Under the pieces are notes generated by a model. That model saw nothing but the letters and a program-made list of their open reading frames with translations, searched no databases and was not told the DNA's origin. From positions 1-64,000 of the forward strand of contig JAOUOT010000015.1 in the NCBI GenBank assembly GCA_029880265.1: a DNA stretch of 64,000 bases, read 5' to 3'. Position numbers and translations under genes: made by a program. Below are positions 21,896-30,481 of the stretch, piece after piece (the stretch's first letter is position 1; each line of letters opens with the position of its first letter). The stretch is from Spirochaetia bacterium. GTDB taxonomy: Bacteria; Spirochaetota; Leptospiria; Turneriellales; JAOUOS01.

Positions 21896-22324
21896 TTAAG
21901 ACGAAGCGACATCTACTCCCATTGAGCGCGCCGTGCCGGCCACAATATTTTTCGCCATCTCTATATCATAAGCGTTTAAGTCAGGCATCTTTTGTTTCGC
22001 AATTGCCTCTAACTGCTCTTGCGTAAGCTTTGCCACCTTATCTTTATGCGGCACCGGAGAGCCCTTCTGAAGGTTCAAAGATTTTTTAATCAGATCGCTT
22101 ACAGGAGGAACTTTCGTAATAAAAGTAAATGACTTATCTTGAAATATAGTGATTACTGCGGGAACTACGCTGCCTTCCATTGATTGAGTTTTCGCGTTAA
22201 AGGCCTTGCAAAAATCCATAATATTAATGCCATGCGGCCCTAAAGCGGTACCTACAGGCGGCGCCGGATTAGCCTTGCCTGCCTGAATTTGAATTTTAAC
22301 CTGCGCTTTAATTTTTTTTGCCAT
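21896..22324 (-). CDS. rplK: 50S ribosomal protein L11
   Basis: At 142 residues this has the Pro-rich N-terminal domain ([19 protein letters not shown]) and the C-terminal domain that binds the GTPase-associated centre of 23S rRNA. The interval to nusG is 136 bases, the longest untranslated stretch in the early part of the operon; it is pyrimidine-rich on the plus strand and shows no clear hairpin to my eye. Confidence 0.97.
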   Translation of the reverse strand: MAKKIKAQVKIQIQAGKANPAPPVGTALGPHGINIMDFCKAFNAKTQSMEGSVVPAVITIFQDKSFTFITKVPPVSDLIKKSLNLQKGSPVPHKDKVAKLTQEQLEAIAKQKMPDLNAYDIEMAKNIVAGTARSMGVDVASS

Positions 22325-22460
22325 ATATTCTTATTTCTTTCTAAATTTTTGTTTCAAGCTTATCTTGCCTCTTTCAATTTCTAAGAAGCTTTAAACTTGA
22401 CTGTTTTTTTCAATTACCATTTTTTTTTTTATAGACAAGACGGCAAGCCTTTTAGGGAGT

Positions 22461-22997
22461 CTATATTTTGCCGACCTGCAGATAATCTAGCTCAACGGGG
22501 GTAGATCTTCCGAAAATTTCTACACGAACGCGAACCTTTCCTTTTTCGGGGTTCACTTCGTCTATAACGCCCTGAAAATTAGCAAACGGCCCGTCAATAA
22601 TGCGAACTGTTTCGCCTTCTGAAAATAAAATTCGGGGAGCGGCCTTTTCTTCTGCGGGGAGTTCGCCCATCTCTGCAAACAGGCTCTGCATTTCTTCTTC
22701 GGTTAATATTTGGGGCTCGTTTCCCGTTCCTACAAAGCCCATCACACCCGGTATTGCGCGAACCTTACGGTAAAGCTCGTCGGTCATGGCAAGCTCTATA
22801 AACAAATAACCGGGCATAAACTTCTTTTTTACGACCTGCTTCTTGCCTCCTCTGAGTTCCGCCATTTCAAGGGTAGGGATTTTTATTTGACCAATTCTGT
22901 CTTTTTCTTCCCACCTTGTCTTTTCTCTTTCGATAAGCTTTTTTACCTTACCCTCATGAGACGAGAGAGTGTGTATAACATACCATTTTAGTTCCAT
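22461..22997 (-). CDS. nusG: Transcription termination/antitermination factor NusG
   Basis: This 178-residue protein has the NGN domain beginning KWYVIHTLSSHE and a C-terminal KOW domain (EGETVRIIDGPFANFQG). An upstream in-frame ATG at 23114 would add 39 residues, but these are read from inside secE in another frame and are not NusG-like. The ATG at 22997 is chosen because it overlaps the secE stop as TAATG, a classic coupling junction. Confidence 0.95.
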   Translation of the reverse strand: MELKWYVIHTLSSHEGKVKKLIEREKTRWEEKDRIGQIKIPTLEMAELRGGKKQVVKKKFMPGYLFIELAMTDELYRKVRAIPGVMGFVGTGNEPQILTEEEMQSLFAEMGELPAEEKAAPRILFSEGETVRIIDGPFANFQGVIDEVNPEKGKVRVRVEIFGRSTPVELDYLQVGKI

Positions 22998-23179
22998 TAG
23001 CCTAAAACCTTGGTTACAACATAGCTGATTGCTTCGTCTGAAAAATATATAAGCACAGTAAAAATGATCACTGTAATAAAAACCACAACCGTAGAGCGGC
23101 TTACGTCTTCCCATGTGGGCCAGCTTACTTTTTTCAACTCGCCTCTCGCTTCTTTAATGAATCTAAACATCTTTTTCAT
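22997..23179 (-). CDS. secE: Preprotein translocase subunit SecE
   Basis: This 60-residue single-helix form of SecE has an amphipathic N-terminal helix with GELKKVSWPTWEDV followed by one membrane helix (about residues 30-50). It clamps SecY in the inner membrane. It lies between tRNA-Trp and nusG, the widely conserved order, and its stop overlaps the nusG start. Confidence 0.95.
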   Translation of the reverse strand: MKKMFRFIKEARGELKKVSWPTWEDVSRSTVVVFITVIIFTVLIYFSDEAISYVVTKVLG

Positions 23180-23223
23180 ATGACATCCTGTGTATATAAC
23201 CGCTTAAAATCCGCGGGTTAACT

Positions 23224-23294
23224 CAGGGTGAGAAGGAATTGAACCCTCATTAACGGTTTTGGAGACCGCTGTTCTACCATTGAACTACCACCCT
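23224..23294 (-). tRNA. tRNA-Trp (CCA anticodon)
   Basis: The minus strand folds into a full cloverleaf: a 7-bp acceptor stem (AGGGTGG with TCACCCT, one G-U), a D arm, an anticodon stem GCGGT/ACCGT with 7-base loop CTCCAAA (anticodon CCA), and a T arm GAGGG/CCTTC. The discriminator is G and the 3' CCA is not encoded. It lies directly upstream of secE. Confidence 0.95.
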
Positions 23295-23306
23295 CTTTTT
23301 TAGTAC

Positions 23307-23459
23307 TTAAGCCTTTTTCTCTTTATGTTCTTTGTGTTGTCTACACACTTTGCAAAACTTTTTTTGCGCGAATTTCTCTGTTTGCGTCTTTTTGTTCTTC
23401 GTCGTGCTATACAAACGATTGCCGCACCCTGAGCATTCTAACAGTATTATATCTCTCAT
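23307..23459 (-). CDS. rpmG: 50S ribosomal protein L33
   Basis: This 50-residue protein retains both Cys pairs (CSGC and CKVC), so it is the zinc-binding form. The frame extends upstream through tRNA-Thr, but the real start is the ATG at 23459, with GGAG six bases before it. The gene is enclosed by tRNA-Thr and tRNA-Trp, so RNA processing on both sides should release its short mRNA. Confidence 0.93.
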   Translation of the reverse strand: MRDIILLECSGCGNRLYSTTKNKKTQTEKFAQKKFCKVCRQHKEHKEKKA

Positions 23460-23470
23460 TTTAACTCCTG

Positions 23471-23543
23471 AGCCCACAACCGGATTCGAACCGGTGACCT
23501 TTTCCTTACCATGGAAATGCTCTACCAACTGAGCTATGTGGGC
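23471..23543 (-). tRNA. tRNA-Thr (GGU anticodon)
   Basis: The minus strand gives a 73-base cloverleaf: acceptor GCCCACA/TGTGGGC, D arm AGCTCAGTTGGTAGAGC, anticodon stem TTTCC/GGAAA with loop ATGGTAA (anticodon GGT), and T arm ACCGG/CCGGT around TTCGAAT. CCA is not encoded. It is the first recognisable product of the secE-nusG-rpl-rpo transcript. Confidence 0.95.
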
Positions 23544-23558
23544 AGAGTGATTTAAATC

Positions 23559-23587
23559 CAGTTTGGTATTTTTACATGCCGTGTCAA
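23559..23587 (-). promoter_or_regulatory. Candidate promoter for the tRNA-Thr/rpmG/secE-rpo operon
   Basis: On the minus strand a perfect TTGACA (23582-23587) lies 39 bases before the tRNA-Thr 5' end. The -10 is poor: CAAACT or AAACTG at 16-17 bases. Position and the exact -35 support it; the weak -10 lowers confidence. Bases 23588-23757 contain nothing else I recognise apart from the leader of the divergent lipoprotein. Confidence 0.4.
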
Positions 23588-23757
23588 TTAAAGTAATTTT
23601 GAAGAATGGCTGACATAAGCCGCGCCGACAGCATCTCCCTTCATTTTTAGGCGGTTTCTATTAATTTCCTTTACAAATTAAGACAAAAGTTAACTTTGAT
23701 CAGCTAAATAATAAATAAAATTAAGAATAAATTATTTTTTTAATACAAGGTACGAAT

Positions 23758-24546
23758 ATGAGAAAAAGAAAATTTGCAGGTTTGGGTTTAGTAATTTTTT
23801 TAACAATAAATATTATAAACTGTAAAGATAAAAAACAGGAAGGCGCAGGCGAAATACTAGAGAAAAAATATGCCACTACCAGGGTTGCAATCTTTAAAGA
23901 TTCTTCGTTTAACAAAGATAAATATGTGGCGACAGTCGAAAAAGCCGAAGAAGTCGGTTTACTAGAAGAAGTAAAACCCAAAGAAGGCCAAAAGCCGACT
24001 CTTGCGAAGATTCGTCTTGTAGACGGTAAAGAAGGCTACTTAAAATTGAAATATCTTGCGGGAACGCCTATTGTATTTAATGAAGATACAAAAGTATACG
24101 ATAGACCCACAATAGCGAGCCGGGTTCGCGTAACCGCCCCAAAAGGAAAACTTGGCTTTATTCTCGAACAAAAAGGCGGATGGTCGCAGGTTTACATAGG
24201 AAAAGTTAAAGGAAAATGGTATACGAAACATTGGGTTGAAAGCGCTTCTTATAGTACCGAAAAAAATTCAGTTTATGAATCGAGAGAATATGAATCAGCT
24301 TTAGAGCTCTTGTCTGAAAATAAAAGAGAAGAAGCCTTGACAAAGCTGCAAGATTTAACCAGCGGATCTTCAGAGCTTATTTCAACATTAGCTACTCAAA
24401 AACTTGCCGAAATTGAAGGCGGCGCCGTACCAGATTCTTCGGGTGAACAATCTGAACCCGAAGAAGACCAGCCCGAAGACTCTTCAGAAGACGCGCAAAG
24501 CGACTCATCTGAAGAACCCATCAATACGATTGAAGAATCTAGATAG
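23758..24546 (+). CDS. Lipoprotein with SH3-like domains and acidic Ser-rich tail
   Basis: A basic N-terminus, a hydrophobic stretch and IINC (lipidated Cys22) form a spirochaete-style lipobox with Asn at -1. Residues about 40-165 look like two bacterial SH3-like beta modules (VAIFKDSSFNKDKYVATVEK and a second unit from about 105). Residues 225-262 are very acidic and Ser-rich, probably disordered. AAGG precedes the ATG. Function is unknown; an envelope-binding or surface role is inferred from the architecture. Confidence 0.82.
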   Translation: MRKRKFAGLGLVIFLTINIINCKDKKQEGAGEILEKKYATTRVAIFKDSSFNKDKYVATVEKAEEVGLLEEVKPKEGQKPTLAKIRLVDGKEGYLKLKYLAGTPIVFNEDTKVYDRPTIASRVRVTAPKGKLGFILEQKGGWSQVYIGKVKGKWYTKHWVESASYSTEKNSVYESREYESALELLSENKREEALTKLQDLTSGSSELISTLATQKLAEIEGGAVPDSSGEQSEPEEDQPEDSSEDAQSDSSEEPINTIEESR

Positions 24547-24583
24547 TTTAATTAAAGAATAATTAAATTATTCTTTAATTAAA
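24547..24583. terminator. AT-rich perfect palindrome between convergent genes (bidirectional terminator)
   Basis: Sixteen base pairs match perfectly (24547-24562 with 24568-24583) around a five-base loop. It begins right after the lipoprotein stop and its right arm covers the stop and last codons of the carbonic anhydrase gene. The stem has a single G-C pair, so its strength as an intrinsic terminator is uncertain, but the symmetry and position argue for a bidirectional role. Confidence 0.55.
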
Positions 24584-25104
24584 TACAAGCGATTATCTTC
24601 TACTTTATAAATAAGCGGCGCTATTAAAATTTTAGGATATATTTTTCGTAACGTATTTACCTGATTGATAACAAATTCGGCTTCATTGCCTATTTCATAC
24701 TTAGAGTACTGCCCAAAATGTTCTTCAGCTTCTTGCCGGTTTATTCCCGCGCTTTCGCTTAACGTTTTAATAAACTCGTCTTTTTTTGACGTTAAATCTG
24801 ACATCCCGCATTGAGTATGACCTATAATGGCAATCGATTTTATTTTCCCTATAGCAATGGCGAAAGAAATTTTAAACTCGCTGTATTTCATATTTGCTCC
24901 GCCGGTTCTTAAAACATAGGCAAACTGAGGAGGTATGTTTAACATTTTTCTGTGGTCCATACACATACCGATTAACAACTGAGCGTTTTCAAGTTCTTCA
25001 AAATCTCTGTTTAAATTATGATATTCTAAAAGCCTGCCAATGGGCGTATCTTTATACTGAGAAAGAATATCTTCTTGTTTGTTAATAGGTATTAAACGTT
25101 CCAT
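24568..25104 (-). CDS. Beta-class carbonic anhydrase
   Basis: Zinc ligands and the catalytic dyad are in place: C48-M-D50-H-R52 followed by H96-T-Q-C99, the CxDxR and HxxC pattern of beta carbonic anhydrases, which interconvert CO2 and bicarbonate. At 178 residues it is a short member. RTGGANM (66-72) replaces the more usual glycine-rich loop. No signal peptide is seen, so it is probably cytoplasmic. It stands alone, divergent from proA. Confidence 0.82.
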   Translation of the reverse strand: MERLIPINKQEDILSQYKDTPIGRLLEYHNLNRDFEELENAQLLIGMCMDHRKMLNIPPQFAYVLRTGGANMKYSEFKISFAIAIGKIKSIAIIGHTQCGMSDLTSKKDEFIKTLSESAGINRQEAEEHFGQYSKYEIGNEAEFVINQVNTLRKIYPKILIAPLIYKVEDNRLYLIKE

Positions 25105-25207
25105 ATAATATAGCCCTCTTTTAATTTTTTAGGCACAAATCAACAGAGCGTCGATATGTAAATGGTATTTTCCTTTACATCTTATCTTTAAAAAGCGATT
25201 TTGAATC

Positions 25208-26494
25208 GTGAGCCAAACAAATCAAACGCAATTAAACGAAGAAGAAAAAAATTACATTGAATCTCTCGCAAAAGACGCTAAAAAAGCGTCGATAAACTTA
25301 AGGGCCGTTGATACATGGCAGAAAAACGAAGCCTTAGTAATTCTAGCCGATTTACTTGATGCAAACCGCGTAGAAATTCAACAAGAAAATTCAAAAGACA
25401 TTGAAGCGGCAAAATCGGCCGGTTTATCGCGGGCCATGATTGACAGACTTTTATTAAACGATAAGGTCATAAATTCAATGATACAATCGCTTCATGAAAT
25501 TTCTGCCTTAACCGACCCCGTAGGCGAAATTGCCGAGGGCAAAACTCTGCCAAACGGCTTAAGGCTTGTGAAAAAAAGAATACCCATAGGGGTTGTCGCC
25601 ATTATTTATGAATCGCGCCCGAATGTCACTGTCGACGTAGGGGCATTGGGTTTAAAATCTTCAAACGCCGTTATTTTAAGAGGCGGCAAAGAGGCCGTAT
25701 TCAGCAATAAATATCTTGCTTCTTTATTTCAAAAGGCTCTTGAAAAGGCAAACCTTCCGCCTGCGGCTATTACGTTTATGGAAAATCCCGATCGAAATTT
25801 ATTGCGCGGCCTTTTAAGATTAAAAAACGATATCGATTTAATTGTTCCGAGAGGCGGTTCGGCGCTTATTAACTTTGTGGCCGAAAACTCGCTTATACCA
25901 GTCGTCAAACATGACGCGGGCGTCTGCCATGTATACATTCACAAATCGGCCGACAAAGAAAAGGCCCTCTCTATTTTATTAAACGCCAAAACCCAGAGAC
26001 CGGGCGTATGCAACGCAGCCGAGACGGTTTTACTAGATAAAGATTTACCCTTTTTAGACGAAACGCTAAACGCTTTAACAAAAGCGGGGGTAACTCTTCA
26101 CGGCGATATTGAAACAAAAAAAGAACTTTCAGAATTTGACATAAAAGATTTAAATGAAGAGGGCTATCATACAGAATATTTAAGCATGAATATTTCGGTA
26201 AAAACGGTGAACGGTTATCAAGAGGCCATTGATCATATTCAGATTTATAATTCGGCGCACTCAGAGGCCATAATTGCCGAAGATATCAGCGTCGTAAACG
26301 AATTTGAAAAACAACTTGATTCGGCCGCTATCTTCATCAACTGCTCGACCCGTTTTCATGACGGCGGACAGTTTGGCATGGGCGCCGAAGTGGGCATTGC
26401 CACGGGAAAACTTCACGCAAGGGGTCCCATGGGGCTTCGCGATTTGACCACGACAAAATTTGTCGTTTCGGGCAACGGCCAGATTCGAACCTGA
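25208..26494 (+). CDS. proA: Glutamate-5-semialdehyde dehydrogenase (gamma-glutamyl phosphate reductase)
   Basis: This NADPH-dependent enzyme makes glutamate-5-semialdehyde in proline synthesis. It is 428 residues with the aldehyde-dehydrogenase fold, the catalytic Cys in QRPGVCNAAE and a conserved C-terminal FGMGAEVGIAT. The start is GTG; an in-frame TGA at 25202 sets the upstream limit. The stop overlaps the nadD start as TGATG. proB is not adjacent in this window. Confidence 0.95.
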   Translation: MSQTNQTQLNEEEKNYIESLAKDAKKASINLRAVDTWQKNEALVILADLLDANRVEIQQENSKDIEAAKSAGLSRAMIDRLLLNDKVINSMIQSLHEISALTDPVGEIAEGKTLPNGLRLVKKRIPIGVVAIIYESRPNVTVDVGALGLKSSNAVILRGGKEAVFSNKYLASLFQKALEKANLPPAAITFMENPDRNLLRGLLRLKNDIDLIVPRGGSALINFVAENSLIPVVKHDAGVCHVYIHKSADKEKALSILLNAKTQRPGVCNAAETVLLDKDLPFLDETLNALTKAGVTLHGDIETKKELSEFDIKDLNEEGYHTEYLSMNISVKTVNGYQEAIDHIQIYNSAHSEAIIAEDISVVNEFEKQLDSAAIFINCSTRFHDGGQFGMGAEVGIATGKLHARGPMGLRDLTTTKFVVSGNGQIRT

Positions 26495-27162
26495 TGCATG
26501 CCCCTGAAAAATATGCCATATTCGGCGGCAGCTTTAACCCGGTTCAAAAGGCGCATGTAGAAATCGTAAAAGAAATCATCAAAAAATTCAACATTGAAAA
26601 GATTTTTATTGTTCCGGCATATGAGCCTCCCCATAAAGCCGATGTTTCTCTTCTTTCTTTCAGATACCGGTTCAAGCTTTTAAGAGCGGCCTTCTTAGAA
26701 TTAATTAAAAGCGGCAAGGTAAAGCTTTCAATTATTGAAAAAAAACTTCCAGCGCCGAGTTATACCGTAAATACGATGAAAAAGTTTTTGACCTGCTTTC
26801 CTGAAACAGAGTTTTCGCTTATTATCGGCTATGATATGTATATGACTTTTGATAAATGGCGCGACAGCGAATTTCTCGCCGAAAATTTTCATTTTATTGT
26901 CGCAGAAAGAGAAGAACAAAAAAAGCCTGGGGCCAGTCTTGAATTTAAAAAAGGCGTCTCTTCTTTAGATCATAAGCATGCGGATGTATCTTCGACCGGC
27001 GCAAGAGAACTTCTCGCGGAATACTATAAAGCCGTAGACAAAAAGAGCGGCGTCAAGGCTGACGAGATACTTTCAGAGCTTAAAAAAATTATACCTGAAG
27101 AGGCGCTTTATTATATTCTTGAAAAGAAATTATATTTTAATTATGGCCACAGAGAACACTAA
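26494..27162 (+). CDS. nadD: Nicotinate-nucleotide adenylyltransferase NadD
   Basis: NadD adenylates nicotinate mononucleotide in NAD synthesis. It is 222 residues with GGSFNPVQKAH at the N-terminus and the ISSTxxR-type motif VSSTGAR. The (H/T)xGH motif is altered: Gln18-Lys-Ala-His21 replaces the usual His-x-Gly-His, so only the second His is kept. The start overlaps the proA stop (TGATG). The last codons lie in the inserted element described next, so the native C-terminus was probably slightly different. Confidence 0.85.
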   Translation: MHAPEKYAIFGGSFNPVQKAHVEIVKEIIKKFNIEKIFIVPAYEPPHKADVSLLSFRYRFKLLRAAFLELIKSGKVKLSIIEKKLPAPSYTVNTMKKFLTCFPETEFSLIIGYDMYMTFDKWRDSEFLAENFHFIVAEREEQKKPGASLEFKKGVSSLDHKHADVSSTGARELLAEYYKAVDKKSGVKADEILSELKKIIPEEALYYILEKKLYFNYGHREH

Positions 27163-27496
27163 GCGGAGTAGAAGGGCATTTTCTGCGCAGCCCCAGCACA
27201 ACAAATCCAGACAGTTCTCATTAGAAAAGGTTTGACAAGATTAATAGAATTTTACATGATTTTCTTAAGGAGGGATAAAGTGTTTTTTAATCAGATCTGT
27301 TTGAAAATTGAGAAGAATGCAAATATTGCAGAGCGATCACGCATAAAATTGTATCAAGACAAAGGTTATACCATGCTTCAACAGGTATGTCTATGGCAGC
27401 TTTGTAACAAACTAAACTTTGGATGCCAAAATTTACTGAAAGTTCTTTTCTTTTTAAGTCTCTGTGCGCTCTGTGGCTTTTATTTTTAATTATGGC
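27135..27496. mobile_element. Short inserted element with direct-repeat flanks between nadD and mnmG
   Basis: A 13-base direct repeat, TTTTAATTATGGC, occurs at 27135-27147 and 27484-27496. Just inside, an imperfect inverted pair is seen: GCCACAGAG at 27146-27154 and CTCTGTGGC at 27469-27477 (9 bp exact, weaker similarity beyond). Removing one repeat plus the intervening bases (349 bp) makes nadD end in NYGN-stop overlapping the mnmG ATG. The interior holds a long stop-free but non-protein-like frame (27172-27489). It resembles a non-autonomous insertion or a relic of a larger one; no transposase is seen. Confidence 0.6.
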
Positions 27497-29408
27497 AATT
27501 GAAATACTAAAAAAGAACCCTAAGACCGGCAATTTCAAATTTCAGAAAAAATTTGACGTCATTGTCGTAGGCGCTGGCCACGCCGGATGCGAGGCGGCCC
27601 ACATTACCGCCCTTGCCGGTCTTGAAACTCTTCTTATAACCATGAATCTTGATACCATCGCGCAAATGAGCTGCAACCCGGCCATTGGCGGCGTGGCGAA
27701 AGGTCATATTGTTCGCGAGGTAGACGCTCTCGGCGGCATCATGGGAAGGGCCATTGACGAAACCGGAATTCATTTTAAAATGCTGAACCTCTCAAAAGGG
27801 CCGGCTGTTTATTCGCCGCGCGCGCAGGCCGACAAAAAACTATACCAGCAAAAAATTAAAGAGATTCTTGAAAACACTCAAAATTTAACTCTTTTTCAAG
27901 ATACCGCCGCTGACATTCTTATCGCAAAAAATAAAGCCGCAGGGGTTCAAACCCAGCGCGGTTATGAATTTATGGCCGATAACGTAATTGTAACCACGGG
28001 CACTTTTCTTCGCGGTTTAATTCATATAGGCGATTATGAAACAGCCGCCGGACGTTTTGGCGATAAAAGCTCTGAAGAGCTTTCTCATTCAATCGCTAAA
28101 ATAGGCTTTCCTCTTGGCAGGCTGAAAACGGGTACGCCGCCAAGAATTGACGCCAAGACAATTGATTTTACGCAGACGACGCCCCAACCGCCCGATGAAT
28201 TCTGGCAGCCCTTTTCTTATGAATCTGAATATTCGCAGAAATCTGCGCCCATCAAACAAATAGACTGTCATATAACTTATACCGGCAAAGATACGCATGA
28301 AACCATCCGTAAGAATATCAACCGCTCGCCTCTTTATTCGGGAAAAATTCAATCGACAGGGCCAAGGTACTGCCCTTCAATTGAAGATAAGGTCATTCGC
28401 TTTGCCGAGAAAGAAAGGCACCAGATTTTTTTAGAGCCCGAGGGCCTGACCACAAATGAAGTATACTGCAACGGAATTTCAACCAGCCTTCCCGAAGACG
28501 TTCAATGGAAATTTTTAAGAAGCATCAAGGGGCTTGAAGAGGCCGTCATTGTAAGAGCGGGATATGCCATTGAATATGACTTTGTGCCGCCTACGGAACT
28601 TAATCCGCACCTTGAAACCAAAAAAGTTAAAGGTCTTTATTTCGCGGGTCAAATCAACGGAACTACAGGTTACGAAGAGGCCGCCGCCCAGGGTATTGTC
28701 GCCGGATACAATGTCATTCACAGCAAGCGAAAACTAAAGCCGTTTACGCTTCGAAGAGACGAGGCATACACAGGCGTTTTAATTGACGATTTGGTTACAA
28801 AAGGCGTCGACGAGCCTTACCGCATGTTTACATCGCGCGCCGAATACCGGCTTTTACTGCGGCAAGATAACGCCGACAGAAGACTGATGAAATATGCCAG
28901 AAGACTCGGTTTGCGCGAAGAGCTGTACGGGCAGATGATAGAGCGCTATCGAAAATATTTTCATGTTAAAAAGGCGATTAAAAGAGAAAAACTTACAGTC
29001 TCTGCTATCAATACTTTAAAAGAAAAAGGTATTGAAGTTCAAAAAGGCGTTTTTTTTGACGCTGTTTTTAAAAGACCGCAAATTAATTCAGAAATCATTT
29101 CTCTTTTGTATGAACATCTGCCGCATAAAAATAATCTGCCTTTTTTAGATCAAAAAGAGCGTGAACTAATCGCCATGGAAATCAAATATGAGGGCTACAT
29201 ACGCCGCGAAAAAATGAAAACTAAAAGACGCCTTGAAGCCTTAACGAGAAAAATTCCCGCTAATATTAATTACGACAAACTTGAAGGCATAAAATTTGAA
29301 GCAAAACAGAAACTCAAAAAAATTCAACCCGAAACCATCGGCCAAGCCGCAAGAATAAGCGGCGTTGACCCATCTGATATTGATATATTATTATTGTATC
29401 TGAAATGA
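27492..29408 (+). CDS. mnmG: tRNA U34 carboxymethylaminomethyl synthase subunit MnmG
   Basis: This FAD protein works with MnmE to install the cmnm5 group on wobble uridine. It has the FAD-binding [10 protein letters not shown], the signatures [11 protein letters not shown] and [18 protein letters not shown], and normal length (638 residues). The ATG at 27492 is used; an upstream in-frame ATG at 27423 adds 23 hydrophobic residues encoded by the inserted element and is rejected. No Shine-Dalgarno is seen, which fits former coupling to nadD. Confidence 0.95.
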   Translation: MAIEILKKNPKTGNFKFQKKFDVIVVGAGHAGCEAAHITALAGLETLLITMNLDTIAQMSCNPAIGGVAKGHIVREVDALGGIMGRAIDETGIHFKMLNLSKGPAVYSPRAQADKKLYQQKIKEILENTQNLTLFQDTAADILIAKNKAAGVQTQRGYEFMADNVIVTTGTFLRGLIHIGDYETAAGRFGDKSSEELSHSIAKIGFPLGRLKTGTPPRIDAKTIDFTQTTPQPPDEFWQPFSYESEYSQKSAPIKQIDCHITYTGKDTHETIRKNINRSPLYSGKIQSTGPRYCPSIEDKVIRFAEKERHQIFLEPEGLTTNEVYCNGISTSLPEDVQWKFLRSIKGLEEAVIVRAGYAIEYDFVPPTELNPHLETKKVKGLYFAGQINGTTGYEEAAAQGIVAGYNVIHSKRKLKPFTLRRDEAYTGVLIDDLVTKGVDEPYRMFTSRAEYRLLLRQDNADRRLMKYARRLGLREELYGQMIERYRKYFHVKKAIKREKLTVSAINTLKEKGIEVQKGVFFDAVFKRPQINSEIISLLYEHLPHKNNLPFLDQKERELIAMEIKYEGYIRREKMKTKRRLEALTRKIPANINYDKLEGIKFEAKQKLKKIQPETIGQAARISGVDPSDIDILLLYLK

Positions 29409-29494
29409 AATATCATAAAAATCAGGCAAAAAACATTTTTCAGTTTATCTGGTAATTAAAAACTTATTCAACAAAAAATACAAAGGAGAATCTC

Positions 29495-29674
29495 ATGTCT
29501 AAAGAAGAAAAACTGTACTCTACGGGAAAAATTGCCGAAGAAGCGGGCATATCAGCGGGAAAAGTAAAAAAGGCCATTGAAAGCCTGGGCTTAAAGCCGC
29601 ATTCAACAAAAGGCAAATGCGCTTACTATACCGGGGCCGACCTTAAAAAAATTAAAAAAGAAACAAGTGAATAA
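29495..29674 (+). CDS. Small MerR-like helix-turn-helix protein (59 residues)
   Basis: AAAGGAG lies just upstream of the ATG. The product reads like a stand-alone winged-helix/MerR-type DNA-binding unit: YSTGKIAEEAGISAGKVKKA, then a short segment with CAYYTGADLKKIKK. It has no effector domain. The long palindrome immediately downstream supports it as a real short transcript. It may act as a small nucleoid or transcription regulator; targets are unknown. Confidence 0.75.
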   Translation: MSKEEKLYSTGKIAEEAGISAGKVKKAIESLGLKPHSTKGKCAYYTGADLKKIKKETSE

Positions 29675-29682
29675 GACTTGAA

Positions 29683-29726
29683 ATGCTTATAAATTGCCTC
29701 TTTTTTTAAGCGCGATTTATAAGCAT
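29683..29726. terminator. Long palindrome between convergent genes
   Basis: ATGCTTATAAAT (29683-29694) pairs perfectly with ATTTATAAGCAT (29715-29726), with three more pairs possible inside and a loop containing seven T. It follows the small HTH gene and includes the stop codon of the convergent Cys-rich gene, so it can serve both strands. Confidence 0.6.
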
Positions 29727-30421
29727 ATTTCGTCGTCTAAATAACTTTCTTTTTTAAGCAACGAATTAATTAAGCTTTCAATTTCTTCTTTTGTTTTATT
29801 CTTTATATTTATAATTTCTTCAAAGCTGTCTACGGGAAGACGATTTTTGCTTAATTTTTTTGAATTCTTTTTTATAAAATCTTCAATATCTTTTTCATTG
29901 TCTTTAAATAAAAATCTCAACGCAGAAAGCAGATTATAATTTGGCGCAATTTGAGAATATAGAAAACTGCTGTTTATTTTTATTCTTTCTGAAAGAAGAT
30001 TCTTACTCTTTGCCGGGCAGTCATATGACTGGCATATAGAATGCCCGTAGAAAGAATAGTTTTGCGGGTTTTTTAAGCGGCCTATATCTTTATGGGGGCT
30101 TCCCGTCGAGTGAAGAAGGCACCCGGTTTTTTTGCGAGTTTCGTCAATCCATCCGACAAACGGACAAACATAAACCTCTTGCTTTAATATCAGTTTTTGA
30201 TTTTCTTTTTCTTTTCGCATACGATAACGAACGGCTTCTTTATCGTTTAATAAATTTATATTTATAAATTCAGTCGTGTTTTTTGTAAGATATTCTCTTA
30301 GCCTGTTTTCGTCGAAATCTAAATTATTAATTCCGCAGCATGCGCTGCAAGAAACGTTTTTTCTCTGGCAGTAAGTTTGAGAATTTTCTTTTTTTGTCTC
30401 TTCAGGCTCTTCTTTTGTCAT
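29717..30421 (-). CDS. Cys-rich protein with CxxCC motif, putative metal-chelating family
   Basis: This 234-residue protein carries CSACCG (about residues 25-30) followed by Cys residues in VCPFVGW, TGCLLH, SICQS and DCPAK. That spacing resembles the YkgJ/UPF0153 'putative zinc- or iron-chelating' family, extended at the C-terminus by a charged helical region. No signal peptide is seen. Function is unknown; metal or Fe-S binding is inferred from the cysteines only. Neighbours are convergent or divergent, so context adds little. Confidence 0.7.
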   Translation of the reverse strand: MTKEEPEETKKENSQTYCQRKNVSCSACCGINNLDFDENRLREYLTKNTTEFININLLNDKEAVRYRMRKEKENQKLILKQEVYVCPFVGWIDETRKKTGCLLHSTGSPHKDIGRLKNPQNYSFYGHSICQSYDCPAKSKNLLSERIKINSSFLYSQIAPNYNLLSALRFLFKDNEKDIEDFIKKNSKKLSKNRLPVDSFEEIINIKNKTKEEIESLINSLLKKESYLDDEICL

Positions 30422-30481
30422 AAAAAATATAGCAGTTTTTTTTAATTTCGGATATAATTTAATATAGGGGCGTATTGTGAA

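Noticed and set aside
22998-23114. N-terminal extension of NusG by 39 residues
   Set aside because: These bases encode SecE in another frame, and the NusG domain begins at the ATG overlapping the secE stop.
23460-23528. N-terminal extension of ribosomal protein L33
   Set aside because: It is read through tRNA-Thr; the ATG at 23459 has its own ribosome site and gives normal L33 length.
27232-27489. Plus-strand frame of 85 codons between nadD and mnmG
   Set aside because: It starts at TTG, has no ribosome site, runs across the inverted-repeat ends of the inserted element, and is not protein-like.
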